Shown here: positions 9,373 through 17,236 of the stretch, one piece after another
How the letters are laid out: every line of letters begins with the position of its first letter
Position numbering within the stretch: the stretch's first letter is position 1
DNA from: Microbacterium hydrocarbonoxydans
GTDB lineage: Bacteria; Actinomycetota; Actinomycetes; Actinomycetales; Microbacteriaceae
Length of the DNA stretch: 64,000 bases
Direction: 5' to 3'
NCBI RefSeq assembly: GCF_904831005.1
Contig: NZ_LR882982.1
Span: 1,240,001 to 1,304,000, forward strand
Notes under the pieces: model-generated
Database searches by the model: none
Told to the model about the DNA's origin: nothing
The model's input: only the letters and a program-made list of their open reading frames with translations
Translations under genes and position numbers: made by a program

Positions 9373-10430
9373 ACGATTGGGCAGGTATCGCCTGGCTGGT
9401 GGTGCTCCTCGTCGCGAACGCGTTCTTCGTCGGCGCCGAGTTCGCCGTGATCTCGGCCCGCCGCTCTCAGATCGAGCCCAGGGCGGAGCAGGGATCGCGC
9501 GCGGCGAAGACGGCGTTGTACGCCATGGAGCATGCGACGCTGATGCTCGCGACGTCGCAGCTCGGAATCACGATCTGCTCGCTCCTCATCCTGAACGTGT
9601 CGGAGCCGGCCATCCACCATCTGCTGGCGGCCCCGCTGCACGCGTTGGGTTGGTCGGACGGCGTCGTCGACGGCGTGTCCTTCGCGATCGCCCTGCTCCT
9701 CGTCTCGTTCCTGCACGTCGTGTTCGGTGAGATGGTGCCGAAGAACCTCGCGTTCTCGGTGCCCGATCGCGCGGTGCTGCTGCTGGCGCCACCCCTCGTG
9801 TGGGTCTCGAAGGCGTTCATGCCCGTGATCTGGGTGCTCAACGCCGCCGCCAACGGCGTTCTCCGGCTGTTCCGCGTGGAGCCCAAGAACGAGGCCGCGT
9901 CGACCTTCACTCTCGAAGAGGTCGCGACGATCGTCGATCAGTCACGGCGTGAGGGCGTGCTCACCGACACGGTCGGTGCGGTGGCGGCTGCGGTGGAGTT
10001 CACGGACAAGAAGGCGAGAGACGTGGCGGTGCCGCTGAGCGATCTCGTGACGCTTCCCGAGAGCACCACGCCGGATGACATCGAGAAGGCCGTCGCACGC
10101 TACGGCTTCTCGCGCTACGTCATCGTCGATGACGAGCACGCACCGGTCGGATACGTGCATCTCAAGGACATCCTCCGGGCATCCGACGGTCCGGACCCGG
10201 CAGCCAAGCTGTTCGAGCCACTGCCGTCCAAGCGGATCCATCACATGGTCCCCGTGCAGGAGGACACCGATCTCGAGGATGCGCTCGCCGTCATGAGGCG
10301 TGCGGGCCGCCACCTCGCCAAGGTCCGCGACCACAACGGCGCGACCACGGCCGTGCTGTTCCTCGAGGACATCCTCGAGGAACTGGTCGGCGAGGTCCAG
10401 GATGCGACACGTCGGGTCCGCGGACACTGA
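9369..10430 (+). CDS. CNNM-domain/CBS membrane protein (hemolysin C family), second of two
   Basis: A 353-residue paralogue of the upstream gene: CNNM domain in residues 1-180 (FFVGAEFAVISARRSQIEPRA, GEMVPKNLAF) followed by a CBS pair (about 210-350). It ends soon after the second CBS and so lacks the CorC_HlyC domain present in its partner. The four-base overlap indicates [13 protein letters not shown] coupling. Pairs of a long and a short CNNM protein recur in actinobacteria, suggesting a heteromeric cation transporter (inference). A strong terminator follows at once. Confidence 0.9.
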   Translation: MNDWAGIAWLVVLLVANAFFVGAEFAVISARRSQIEPRAEQGSRAAKTALYAMEHATLMLATSQLGITICSLLILNVSEPAIHHLLAAPLHALGWSDGVVDGVSFAIALLLVSFLHVVFGEMVPKNLAFSVPDRAVLLLAPPLVWVSKAFMPVIWVLNAAANGVLRLFRVEPKNEAASTFTLEEVATIVDQSRREGVLTDTVGAVAAAVEFTDKKARDVAVPLSDLVTLPESTTPDDIEKAVARYGFSRYVIVDDEHAPVGYVHLKDILRASDGPDPAAKLFEPLPSKRIHHMVPVQEDTDLEDALAVMRRAGRHLAKVRDHNGATTAVLFLEDILEELVGEVQDATRRVRGH

Positions 10431-10440
10431 CGCCGCACGC

Positions 10441-10480
10441 ACAGAAGCCCTCCGCTCGTTCAGAGACGGAGGGCTTCTGT
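10441..10480. terminator. Terminator hairpin between convergent genes
   Basis: A perfect 14-bp stem (10441-10454 with 10467-10480) and a 12-base loop lie between the CNNM pair and the convergent flavin oxidoreductase gene. It can serve both strands. Confidence 0.75.
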
Positions 10481-10496
10481 GCTGTGCGGGCGCGTA

Positions 10497-11564
10497 TCAG
10501 CGCCAGTGCGCCCGCTCGTACTGCGGTGGCCAGTCGATCTCGGCGCCGAGCTCATGAGCTGCACGCAATGCGAAGTGCGGGTCGCGAAGCCATTCGCGGC
10601 CCGAGAAGATCGCGTCAGCGGCTCCTTCGGTGAGCACGTGCTCCGCCTGCTCCGCGGCGGTGATGAGCCCGACGGCCGACACCGGGATCCGTCCACCCTG
10701 CCGGACGGCTGCCGCAAGAGGGACCTGATAACCGGGGTGCACGCTGATCTGCTGGTGCGCGACGAGTCCGCCGCTCGAGACATCGATGAGGTCGGCCCCG
10801 TGCTCGGTCGCCCATCCGCCGACGACGGCCGCTTCCTGCTCGTCGAAGCCGCCCTCGGCGTGGTCGGTCGCCGAGATGCGGACGAACAGGGGCACGGCAT
10901 CCCCGGCGACGGAGCGGACGGCGTCGATGACGCGCAGCAGCAGGCGAGCTCGGTTCTCGAGCGAGCCTCCGTAGTCGTCCTCGCGCAGGTTCGACAGCGG
11001 TGACAGGAACTGGTGCAGCAGATACCCGTGCGCGCCGTGGATCTCGAGCACGTCGAAGCCCGCCTCGAGAGCGCGACGGGCGGCCGACGTGAACGCCTCC
11101 ACGACGCGGTCGATCCCGTCGGCGTCGAGCTGCTCCGGAACGGCGAAGCCCTCGAACGGCACGGCGGACGGCGCCTGGGTGACCCATCCTCCCTCGGACG
11201 CGGGAACGGAACCCCGTTCCTGAGCCCATGGCCACCAGGTGGACGCCTTGCGACCGGCATGCGCGAGCTGGATGCCGGCGGCCGACCCTCGTGCGTGGAT
11301 CGCCTCGACGATCGGCGTCCAGGCGTCTCGCTGCTCGTCGTTCCAGAGGCCGACGTCCCGGGGCGAGATCCGTCCCTCGGGAACCACGGCGGTGGCCTCG
11401 GCGACGATCAGCCCGGCTCCGCCGGAGGCGAACTGCGCGAGATGCGTGTGATGCCACTCCTGCACCACGCCGTCGACGGCGCTGTACATGCACATGGGGG
11501 AGACCCAGAGTCGGTTGCGGAAGGTGGTCGAACGGATGCTCATCGGAGAGAAGAGGATGCTCAC
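10497..11564 (-). CDS. NADH:flavin oxidoreductase, old yellow enzyme family (YqjM-like)
   Basis: A 355-residue FMN-dependent TIM-barrel enzyme. The start MSILFSPMSIRS is the usual OYE beginning. VSPMCMYSA binds FMN, the HxxH-type active site appears as EIHGAHGYLLHQF (around residue 185), and a FVRISATD motif precedes the C-terminal phosphate-binding loop. The short class with a Cys near residue 25 resembles YqjM, which reduces alpha,beta-unsaturated carbonyls with NADPH. The GTG start at 11564 lacks a spaced ribosome binding site but is preceded by TAACGT and 7 bases, fitting leaderless [11 protein letters not shown]. It is divergent from nnrD. The physiological substrate is unknown; detoxification of electrophiles is likely. 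Confidence 0.9.
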   Translation of the reverse strand: MSILFSPMSIRSTTFRNRLWVSPMCMYSAVDGVVQEWHHTHLAQFASGGAGLIVAEATAVVPEGRISPRDVGLWNDEQRDAWTPIVEAIHARGSAAGIQLAHAGRKASTWWPWAQERGSVPASEGGWVTQAPSAVPFEGFAVPEQLDADGIDRVVEAFTSAARRALEAGFDVLEIHGAHGYLLHQFLSPLSNLREDDYGGSLENRARLLLRVIDAVRSVAGDAVPLFVRISATDHAEGGFDEQEAAVVGGWATEHGADLIDVSSGGLVAHQQISVHPGYQVPLAAAVRQGGRIPVSAVGLITAAEQAEHVLTEGAADAIFSGREWLRDPHFALRAAHELGAEIDWPPQYERAHWR

Positions 11565-11571
11565 CTCTCCG

Positions 11572-11577
11572 ACGTTA
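11572..11577 (-). promoter_or_regulatory. -10 element (TAACGT) of the old yellow enzyme gene, leaderless
   Basis: Reading the minus strand, TAACGT is followed by seven bases and the GTG start at 11564. Confidence 0.45.
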
Positions 11578-11609
11578 CCGTCGCCGAGAGCAGGGGAGGG
11601 CCGGGCGAC

Positions 11610-11615
11610 TAACGT
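11610..11615 (+). promoter_or_regulatory. -10 element (TAACGT) of nnrD, leaderless
   Basis: TAACGT, six bases, then the ATG at 11622. It is identical in sequence to the -10 of the divergent gene 38 bases away. Confidence 0.5.
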
Positions 11616-11621
11616 GGAGTC

Positions 11622-12458
11622 ATGCCCGACGCACGCGACTGGTCCCGAGAAGATTCCGCACCCCTCGTGCGGGCCCCGGGGGCATCGGATGACAAGTACT
11701 CTCGCGGCGTCGTGGGGCTGCGCACCGGATCGCCCGCGTATCCCGGGGCATCGGTGCTCGGGGTCGAGGCGGCGTGGCGCGCGGGTGCGGGCTTCGTCCG
11801 CTTCATCGGCGAGGGTCGCGCGGCCGACGCAGTGATCGCGCGGCGCCCGGAGACCGTCGTGGCCGCGCATGCGGAAGGCGCGAGGGTCGGGGCCTGGGTG
11901 ATCGGCTCCGGGACGGATCCGGCGGCGAGGAGCGATGCGGAGGAGCGGGAGCTGCGCGACATCCTCGAGGGCGAGGTTCCGGTCGTGGTCGATGCCGGTG
12001 CCCTTGACCTCGCGCCGGAGGCCAGCGCGCCGCTGCTGCTGACCCCCCACGGCCGTGAGTTCGAGCGACTGCGGGACCTGCTCGGTCTGCGACCGGAGCC
12101 CGACAGAGCCGGCGCGGCGGCGGCGATGGCGGCGGTGCTCGGGGCGACCGTGCTGCTCAAAGGCTCGGAGACGCTGATCGCCTCTGCGGACGGAGCTGTC
12201 ATCAGGGTGAGCGCCGGGACAGGGTGGCTCGCGACGGCCGGTACGGGGGATGTGCTGGGCGGGGTGCTCGGCACGCTGCTCGCCTCGAACCCCGATGCCC
12301 CCGTCGCCGAGGCGGCCGCGACGGGTGTGTGGCTGCACGGACATGCCGCCCGCATCGCATCCGAGACGGCCGGCGACCGTGCCGGACTCGGGCATCCGAT
12401 CGTCGCACTCGACGTCGCGGAGGCGCTTCCCCGCGCGATCGCGGACCTCCTCGCGTGA
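11622..12458 (+). CDS. nnrD: ADP-dependent (S)-NAD(P)H-hydrate dehydratase
   Basis: A 278-residue ribokinase-fold protein equal to the C-terminal (YjeF-C) domain of the Nnr repair enzymes. DKYSRGVVGL and GSPAYPGA near the N-terminus, LLTPHGREF in the middle and the anion hole/nucleotide motif GTGDVLGGVLG around residue 208 are visible. It dehydrates damaged NAD(P)H hydrates back to NAD(P)H using ADP. The epimerase domain (YjeF-N) is not fused here. Its stop overlaps the GTG start of the following membrane gene (GTGA). Confidence 0.9.
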   Translation: MPDARDWSREDSAPLVRAPGASDDKYSRGVVGLRTGSPAYPGASVLGVEAAWRAGAGFVRFIGEGRAADAVIARRPETVVAAHAEGARVGAWVIGSGTDPAARSDAEERELRDILEGEVPVVVDAGALDLAPEASAPLLLTPHGREFERLRDLLGLRPEPDRAGAAAAMAAVLGATVLLKGSETLIASADGAVIRVSAGTGWLATAGTGDVLGGVLGTLLASNPDAPVAEAAATGVWLHGHAARIASETAGDRAGLGHPIVALDVAEALPRAIADLLA

Positions 12459-13699
12459 GTCGGCGAAGAGCGACGAATGTCGCGGTCCTGTGGTGTGCGT
12501 TCCTCGCCGTGCATGCGGCCGTCGCAGTCGCCGGGTGGATCTATCCGAGCCAGCCGATGGGCGACGTCGTGCTCGTCTACGAGCCGTGGGCCTCGTCGGC
12601 GCTGAGCGGCGGCCCTGTCGTCGGCGTCTCCGAGACGTGGGTCTATCCGCAGCTCGCACTCCTGCCCATGCTGCTCGCGAAAGTGCTCTCGCTGCCGCTG
12701 GTGGCGTCGATGGGCGTCTCCGGGGCGTATCTGATCGCCTGGGCGGTGCTGGTCACCGTGCTCGACGCAGTCGCGTTCGCAGTGCTGACCGGGCACGCGG
12801 CATCCCCTCCGCGTCGGGCGGGCGCGTGGTTCTGGATCGCGGCTCTCCTTCTGCTCGGACCGATCGCGATGTATCGGATCGACGCGATCGCGGTGCCGTT
12901 GGCCGTGATCGGTGGGCTCTGGCTGACACGGCGTCCCGCAGTCGCTGCCGCACTGCTCACGATCGGCGCCTGGATCAAGATCTGGCCGGCGGCACTCGTC
13001 GTCGCAGCGGTCGTCGCCTCGCGATATCGCATGCGTGCCCTCCTCGCCGCGGCCGCGGTGACGGCGAGCGTCGTCGGAGTGCTCCTCCTGTGCGGTGCCG
13101 ACACCGAGATCCTCGGATTCCTCACCGCGCAGACGGGGCGCGGCCTGCAGATCGAAGCCGTCGCGGCGACCCCGTTCCTCTGGTCCGCCGTCGGAGGTGC
13201 GGCGAGGATCGAGTACAGCTTCGAGATCCTCACCTTCCAGATCGTCGCTCCAGGGGCGGAGCCCGTCGCCGCAGTGCTGACCCCGCTCATGGTCGTGCTG
13301 GTCGTGGCGCTGACAGCGGTGGGCGCCGCCAAGGCCATGCGGGGAGCATCCTTCTCGCGTCTCTTCCCGCCCCTCGCGTATTCGCTGGTGCTCGCGCTGA
13401 TCGTGATGAACAAGGTCGGTTCTCCGCAGTTCGCGACCTGGCTGATCGCGCCGGCGATCCTCTGGTTCGTGCTGGACCGGACGCGGGCGGCGGTGCCGTC
13501 AGCGACAGTGCTGGCGCTGTGTGCGCTGACCTGCCTCGTGTACCCGCTGACGTACGACGCCCTCCTGCGTGCAGACCTCGTGCCGGTCGTGATCCTGACC
13601 GTCCGCAACATCCTTCTCGTGCTCGGTCTCGTCATCGGCATCCGCGCCCTCGTCCGAGTACCGGCGACCTCCACCACCACCACACACACCAGGGAGTGA
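12455..13699 (+). CDS. Polytopic membrane protein resembling GT87 (DUF2029) mannosyltransferases
   Basis: A 414-residue protein with about ten hydrophobic segments. A first transmembrane helix is followed by an extracytoplasmic loop with DVVLVYEPWA, matching the acidic-loop layout of actinobacterial GT-C type polyprenyl-phosphate-mannose transferases. The later GAWIKIWPAALVVA segment is typical of the DUF2029/GT87 family. Such enzymes add sugars to lipoglycans or glycoproteins at the outer face of the membrane. The acceptor is unknown. The GTG start at 12455 overlaps the nnrD stop. The family assignment rests on pattern only. Confidence 0.65.
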   Translation: MSRRRATNVAVLWCAFLAVHAAVAVAGWIYPSQPMGDVVLVYEPWASSALSGGPVVGVSETWVYPQLALLPMLLAKVLSLPLVASMGVSGAYLIAWAVLVTVLDAVAFAVLTGHAASPPRRAGAWFWIAALLLLGPIAMYRIDAIAVPLAVIGGLWLTRRPAVAAALLTIGAWIKIWPAALVVAAVVASRYRMRALLAAAAVTASVVGVLLLCGADTEILGFLTAQTGRGLQIEAVAATPFLWSAVGGAARIEYSFEILTFQIVAPGAEPVAAVLTPLMVVLVVALTAVGAAKAMRGASFSRLFPPLAYSLVLALIVMNKVGSPQFATWLIAPAILWFVLDRTRAAVPSATVLALCALTCLVYPLTYDALLRADLVPVVILTVRNILLVLGLVIGIRALVRVPATSTTTTHTRE

Positions 13700-13703
13700 C
13701 CCC

Positions 13704-14036
13704 ATGCTGATCGCCTTCTCCGTCGCGCCGAGCGGCGTTCCCGCAGACGGCTCCGACCGCTCGGATGCCTCTGTGCACGATGCGGTCGCCGCAGCGGTGC
13801 GCGTCGTTCGCGAGTCCGGCCTGCCGCACCGGACGACGAGCATGTTCACCGAGATCGAGGGGCCCGACTGGGACTCGGTCATGGACGTCGTCAAGCGCGC
13901 GACGGAGGCCGTGATGCCGTTCGGCTCCCGGGTGTCTCTCGTGCTCAAGGCCGACATCCGCCCGGGGTACTCGGGCGAGCTCGACGCGAAGATCGAGCGG
14001 CTCGAGTCGGCCATCGAGGAGCATGACGGCCGGTAG
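13704..14036 (+). CDS. MTH1187/YqgV family thiamine-binding protein
   Basis: A 110-residue protein of the DUF77 (MTH1187) family. It starts MLIAFSVAPSG and contains HRTTSMFTEIEG and the MPFGSRVSLVLKADIRPG segment typical of the ferredoxin-like fold. Some members bind thiamine or its precursors, and others occur beside cobalt or thiamine genes. The ATG follows GGGAGTGACCCC. Its stop codon TAG forms part of the -10 element of the next gene, so the MFS gene probably has its own promoter. Confidence 0.8.
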   Translation: MLIAFSVAPSGVPADGSDRSDASVHDAVAAAVRVVRESGLPHRTTSMFTEIEGPDWDSVMDVVKRATEAVMPFGSRVSLVLKADIRPGYSGELDAKIERLESAIEEHDGR

Positions 14037-14039
14037 ACT
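14034..14039 (+). promoter_or_regulatory. -10 element (TAGACT) of the MFS gene, leaderless
   Basis: TAGACT, six bases, then the GTG at 14046. The hexamer contains the stop codon of the preceding gene. Confidence 0.45.
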
Positions 14040-14045
14040 CGACGG

Positions 14046-15263
14046 GTGAATCCCTCGACTGAATCGAGGGGTGCGGCGAAGTGGGCGCTCCTCTCCCTCG
14101 CCATCGGCAGCTTCGGCATCGGCATGACCGAGTTCGTGATCATGGGTCTTCTGCCTGAGATCGCCTCCGAACTGCTGCCCACCCAATGGGCCGCGAGCCC
14201 GGAGGACGCGCTGAGCCAGGCCGGCTGGCTCATCTCGCTGTATGCGCTCGGCGTGGTCGTGGGCGCTCCGACGATCGCCGGATTCGTCGCGCGCTTCCCC
14301 CGCCACCGCGTGATGATCGGCCTCGCTCTCGCGCTCACGGTGTTCAACGCCCTCACCGTGGTGCTGCCGACCTTCGAACTCGTCGGAGCGTCACGATTCC
14401 TCGCCGGGCTGCCTCACGGCGCCTACTTCGGCATCGGTGCGCTGGTCGCGGCCGACGTCATGGGGCCGGGCAAACGAGCCAAGGGTGTGGCGTTCATCCT
14501 GACAGGGCTCACGATCGCCAATGTGGTCGGGGTGCCGTTCGGCACGTTCCTCGGCCAGCAGTTCGGCTGGCGTGCGGCATTCGCCGTGGTCGCGCTGGTC
14601 TTCGCGATCGCCACACTGTGCATCGTCTTCTTCGTGCCCGAGCATCCCGGGTCGCCCGGTCGCACCATGCGGGAGGAGCTGGGCGTGTTCCGCATCCCCC
14701 AGGTCTGGTTCGCTCTCGGCATCGGGGCGATCGGATTCGGCGGCTTCTTCGCGGTCTACAGCTACATCGCCCCCCTCGTCACGGAGGTGGCGGGATCGCC
14801 CGAGTGGGTGGTCCCGATCGTCCTCGTCCTGATGGGGCTGGGCATGACGGCCGGCAACATCGTGGGCGGGCACCTGGCGGACATCGATCTGCGGCGCACC
14901 CTGCTGATCGGTCTCGCCGTGCTGGCTCTCGTGCTCGGGCTGCTCGGAGCCCTGTCGTTCTGGATCGTCACGCTCAGCATCCTCGTGTTCGTGGTCGGCT
15001 TCGTGTCATCCGTGCTCAGCCCCACGATCCAGACGCGGCTGATGGACGTCGCGGGCGACAACCAGTCCATCGCCGCAGCGCTCAACCATTCCGCGCTCAA
15101 CATCGGGAACAGCCTCGGGGCGTTCCTCGGCGGCGTCGTGATCGCCGCCGGATGGGGGTTCACCGCGCCGTCGTGGACCGGCGCGCTCCTCGCCGTGGCG
15201 GGTCTCGTCATCGCGCTCGTGTCGTATCGCGTCGATGCCCGGCGTGCCGTCGTCTCGGCCTAG
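14046..15263 (+). CDS. MFS transporter, AraJ/sugar-efflux type (DHA1 family)
   Basis: A 405-residue protein with twelve hydrophobic segments. The first, SFGIGMTEFVIMGLLPEIA, is the hallmark of AraJ/YdhP-like drug/H+ antiporters, and motif A appears in the first half (RFPRHRVMIGLAL). It is a cytoplasmic-membrane efflux pump for an unknown solute, commonly arabinose-like sugars or drugs. The GTG start at 14046 is leaderless by the upstream -10. It is the last gene before an independently transcribed NUDIX gene. Confidence 0.88.
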   Translation: MNPSTESRGAAKWALLSLAIGSFGIGMTEFVIMGLLPEIASELLPTQWAASPEDALSQAGWLISLYALGVVVGAPTIAGFVARFPRHRVMIGLALALTVFNALTVVLPTFELVGASRFLAGLPHGAYFGIGALVAADVMGPGKRAKGVAFILTGLTIANVVGVPFGTFLGQQFGWRAAFAVVALVFAIATLCIVFFVPEHPGSPGRTMREELGVFRIPQVWFALGIGAIGFGGFFAVYSYIAPLVTEVAGSPEWVVPIVLVLMGLGMTAGNIVGGHLADIDLRRTLLIGLAVLALVLGLLGALSFWIVTLSILVFVVGFVSSVLSPTIQTRLMDVAGDNQSIAAALNHSALNIGNSLGAFLGGVVIAAGWGFTAPSWTGALLAVAGLVIALVSYRVDARRAVVSA

Positions 15264-15279
15264 GCGGCGGCGCTCGTCG

Positions 15280-15285
15280 TAGAGT
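15280..15285 (+). promoter_or_regulatory. -10 element (TAGAGT) of the NUDIX gene, leaderless
   Basis: TAGAGT, six bases, then the ATG at 15292. Confidence 0.5.
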
Positions 15286-15291
15286 GACGGG

Positions 15292-15915
15292 ATGAGCGCC
15301 CCCGACGAGCTGCCGGTCGCCGGTACCGTCGTGCTGCTGCGCCGAGGCGAGAGCGGCGTCGAGCTGCTGCTGATCCGGCGGCCGGCCCGCGGCTCGTTCG
15401 CCGGAGCATGGGTGTTCCCCGGGGGCAAGGTCGAGGACGCGGACCGGACACCCGGCGCGGCGGAGCAGGAGGATGCCCGGCGGGCGGGCATCCGCGAGAC
15501 CTTCGAAGAGGTCGGACTCTCGGTCGTCGGTCCGATGAGAACGCTGTCGCGCTGGCAGCCGCCGCTGGAGGCTCCTGTGCGGATACGCACGTGGTTCTTC
15601 GTCGCCGCGGCGCCCGACGCGCCGCTCCGTCTCGCGCCGGACGAGGTCGAGGACGCGGTGTGGATCACGCCCTCCGCTGCCCTGGAGCGTCATGGAACGG
15701 GGGAGTGGACGCTCTTCCCGCCGACCTGGGTCACCCTGCATCGCCTGAGCGGACACGCGACGGTGAGCGCCGCCCTCGAAGGTGCCGGCGCCACGGAGAC
15801 GTATTCGACGCGCATCGAGCGATCCGAGGCGGGCACCGCCTTCGTCTGGGACTCGCTGCGTCTGGAGACGGGCGTGCTGCCCTGGCGGATCAGCGAGCGA
15901 GAACGCGGCGCCTAG
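15292..15915 (+). CDS. NUDIX hydrolase
   Basis: A 207-residue NUDIX protein. The NUDIX box is split: FPGGKVE near residue 43 is separated by an extra segment of about a dozen residues from the catalytic helix REtFEEVGL near residue 70. Expanded boxes of this kind occur in the NUDT19-like, CoA-related branch. The protein begins with AGTVVLLRRGESGVELLLI. It should cleave a nucleoside-diphosphate-linked substrate using Mg2+; the substrate cannot be read from sequence. Its TAG stop (15913-15915) overlaps the TAG stop of convergent metX within a CTAG. Confidence 0.88.
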   Translation: MSAPDELPVAGTVVLLRRGESGVELLLIRRPARGSFAGAWVFPGGKVEDADRTPGAAEQEDARRAGIRETFEEVGLSVVGPMRTLSRWQPPLEAPVRIRTWFFVAAAPDAPLRLAPDEVEDAVWITPSAALERHGTGEWTLFPPTWVTLHRLSGHATVSAALEGAGATETYSTRIERSEAGTAFVWDSLRLETGVLPWRISERERGA

Positions 15916-17120
15916 GTGGCGAGCAGCCGGCGCAGGTGGCCCCCCACCGCTTCGGTCTCGATGAGGAAGCCGTCGTGGCCGAAGTCGCTCGCGAGCACGA
16001 CCGCCTCGTTGCCGTCGAGAGTGCGGGGGATGCCGCGGGCGATGCGATGCTGTCCGTCGATGGGGAACAACCGGTCGCTGTCGATGCCGAGCACGAGCGT
16101 CGTCGCAGTGACCGCACGCAGCGCCTCTTCGACGCCGCCCCTGTCGCGCCCGACGTCGTGGGAGTTCATCGCCTCGACGAGAGTGACGTAGCTGTTCGCG
16201 TCGAACCGGCGGGTGAACTTGTTGCCGTGGAAATCGAGGTACGACTCGACGGCGAACCGTCCGCCGTGTCCGAGCGGCGACACACCCGACTGCCAGGAGC
16301 GCTGGAAGCGCTGGTTGAGCTCGATCGGGCTGCGGTAGTTCAGAAGAGCCATGCGGCGCGCGAGCGCGAGGCCCCGATGAGGCCCGTCACCGTCGGCGAG
16401 ATCGTAGTACTCGCCGCCCTGGAAGCGCGGATCCATGCGGATCGTCTCCAGCTGCACGGTGTTGAGCGCGATCTGATCGGCTGTGGTGATCGGCGGCGAG
16501 GAGAGCACGGCCAGCCGCTCGACCCGCTGCGGGTGCGTGATGGCCCACTCGAGGGCATGCATCCCTCCCATCGATCCGCCGACGACGGCCGCCCACGAGG
16601 CGATGCCGAGAGCGTCGGCCAGGCGCACCTGCGCCGCGACCTGATCGCGGATCGTCAGATACGGGAACCGAGACCCCCACTCATACCCCGACGGCGCGAT
16701 GCTCGCCGGCCCGGTGGATCCCTGGCACCCGCCCAACATGTTCGGCGCGATCACGAACCAGCGGTCCGTGTCGAGGGGCGCGCCCGGGCCGGTGATCTCC
16801 TCCCACCAGCCGGCTGTCGGGTGTCCGACGCCCGCGCTGCCGCGCACGTGGCTGTCCCCGGTCAGCGCGTGCAGCACGAGGATCGCGTTGTCTCGCGCCT
16901 CGTTCAGCTCGCCCCAGGTCTCGAACGCGAGTCGGATGCCGGGGAGCTCGGCTCCGCTCTCGGTGCGGAAGGCGCCGAAGGTCGCGAAACGTCTGTCACC
17001 TGCGGGGTCCCCGTCCCGCCAGGCGCCCGTCGCGGGTGGGCGTGCACGGAGAAGACGCACGTCGGCCTCCGTCACGGGCGCTGAAGGCACCGTGTCCTCG
17101 GAAGTCGTCTGCCAGTCCAT
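15912..17120 (-). CDS. metX: Homoserine O-acetyltransferase
   Basis: A 402-residue alpha/beta-hydrolase acetyltransferase. LVLHALTGDSH, NMLGGCQGSTGP and the nucleophile elbow GGSMGG (Ser183) are the MetX signatures, with Asp and His of the triad toward the C-terminus (LGIDSDRLFP, HDGFLIE). It acetylates homoserine with acetyl-CoA, the first committed step of methionine synthesis by direct sulfhydrylation. The ATG at 17120 has a GAGAAT six bases upstream and no ribosome binding site. A strong terminator lies between it and metY on the same strand, so it has its own promoter. Confidence 0.96.
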   Translation of the reverse strand: MDWQTTSEDTVPSAPVTEADVRLLRARPPATGAWRDGDPAGDRRFATFGAFRTESGAELPGIRLAFETWGELNEARDNAILVLHALTGDSHVRGSAGVGHPTAGWWEEITGPGAPLDTDRWFVIAPNMLGGCQGSTGPASIAPSGYEWGSRFPYLTIRDQVAAQVRLADALGIASWAAVVGGSMGGMHALEWAITHPQRVERLAVLSSPPITTADQIALNTVQLETIRMDPRFQGGEYYDLADGDGPHRGLALARRMALLNYRSPIELNQRFQRSWQSGVSPLGHGGRFAVESYLDFHGNKFTRRFDANSYVTLVEAMNSHDVGRDRGGVEEALRAVTATTLVLGIDSDRLFPIDGQHRIARGIPRTLDGNEAVVLASDFGHDGFLIETEAVGGHLRRLLAT

Positions 17121-17126
17121 GGTTCC

Positions 17127-17132
17127 ATTCTC
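17127..17132 (-). promoter_or_regulatory. -10-like element (GAGAAT) of metX, leaderless
   Basis: On the minus strand GAGAAT is followed by six bases and the ATG at 17120. It lies just downstream of the metY terminator, as expected for an independent metX promoter. Confidence 0.4.
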
Positions 17133-17176
17133 GCCTGGTCGGTCGCGGCTCGGACGAAGGTTACGCCTCGGTGCGC

Positions 17177-17232
17177 CGCGTGAACGCAGAGACGCCCCGG
17201 ACCGGAGTCCGGGGCGTCTCTGCGTTCACGCG
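17177..17232 (-). terminator. Strong terminator hairpin of metY
   Basis: A perfect 25-bp stem (17177-17201 with 17208-17232) and a 6-base loop lie just after the metY stop and before metX. It is the longest perfect hairpin I noticed in the window. It should stop metY transcripts before they reach metX. Confidence 0.8.
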
Positions 17233-17236
17233 CGGA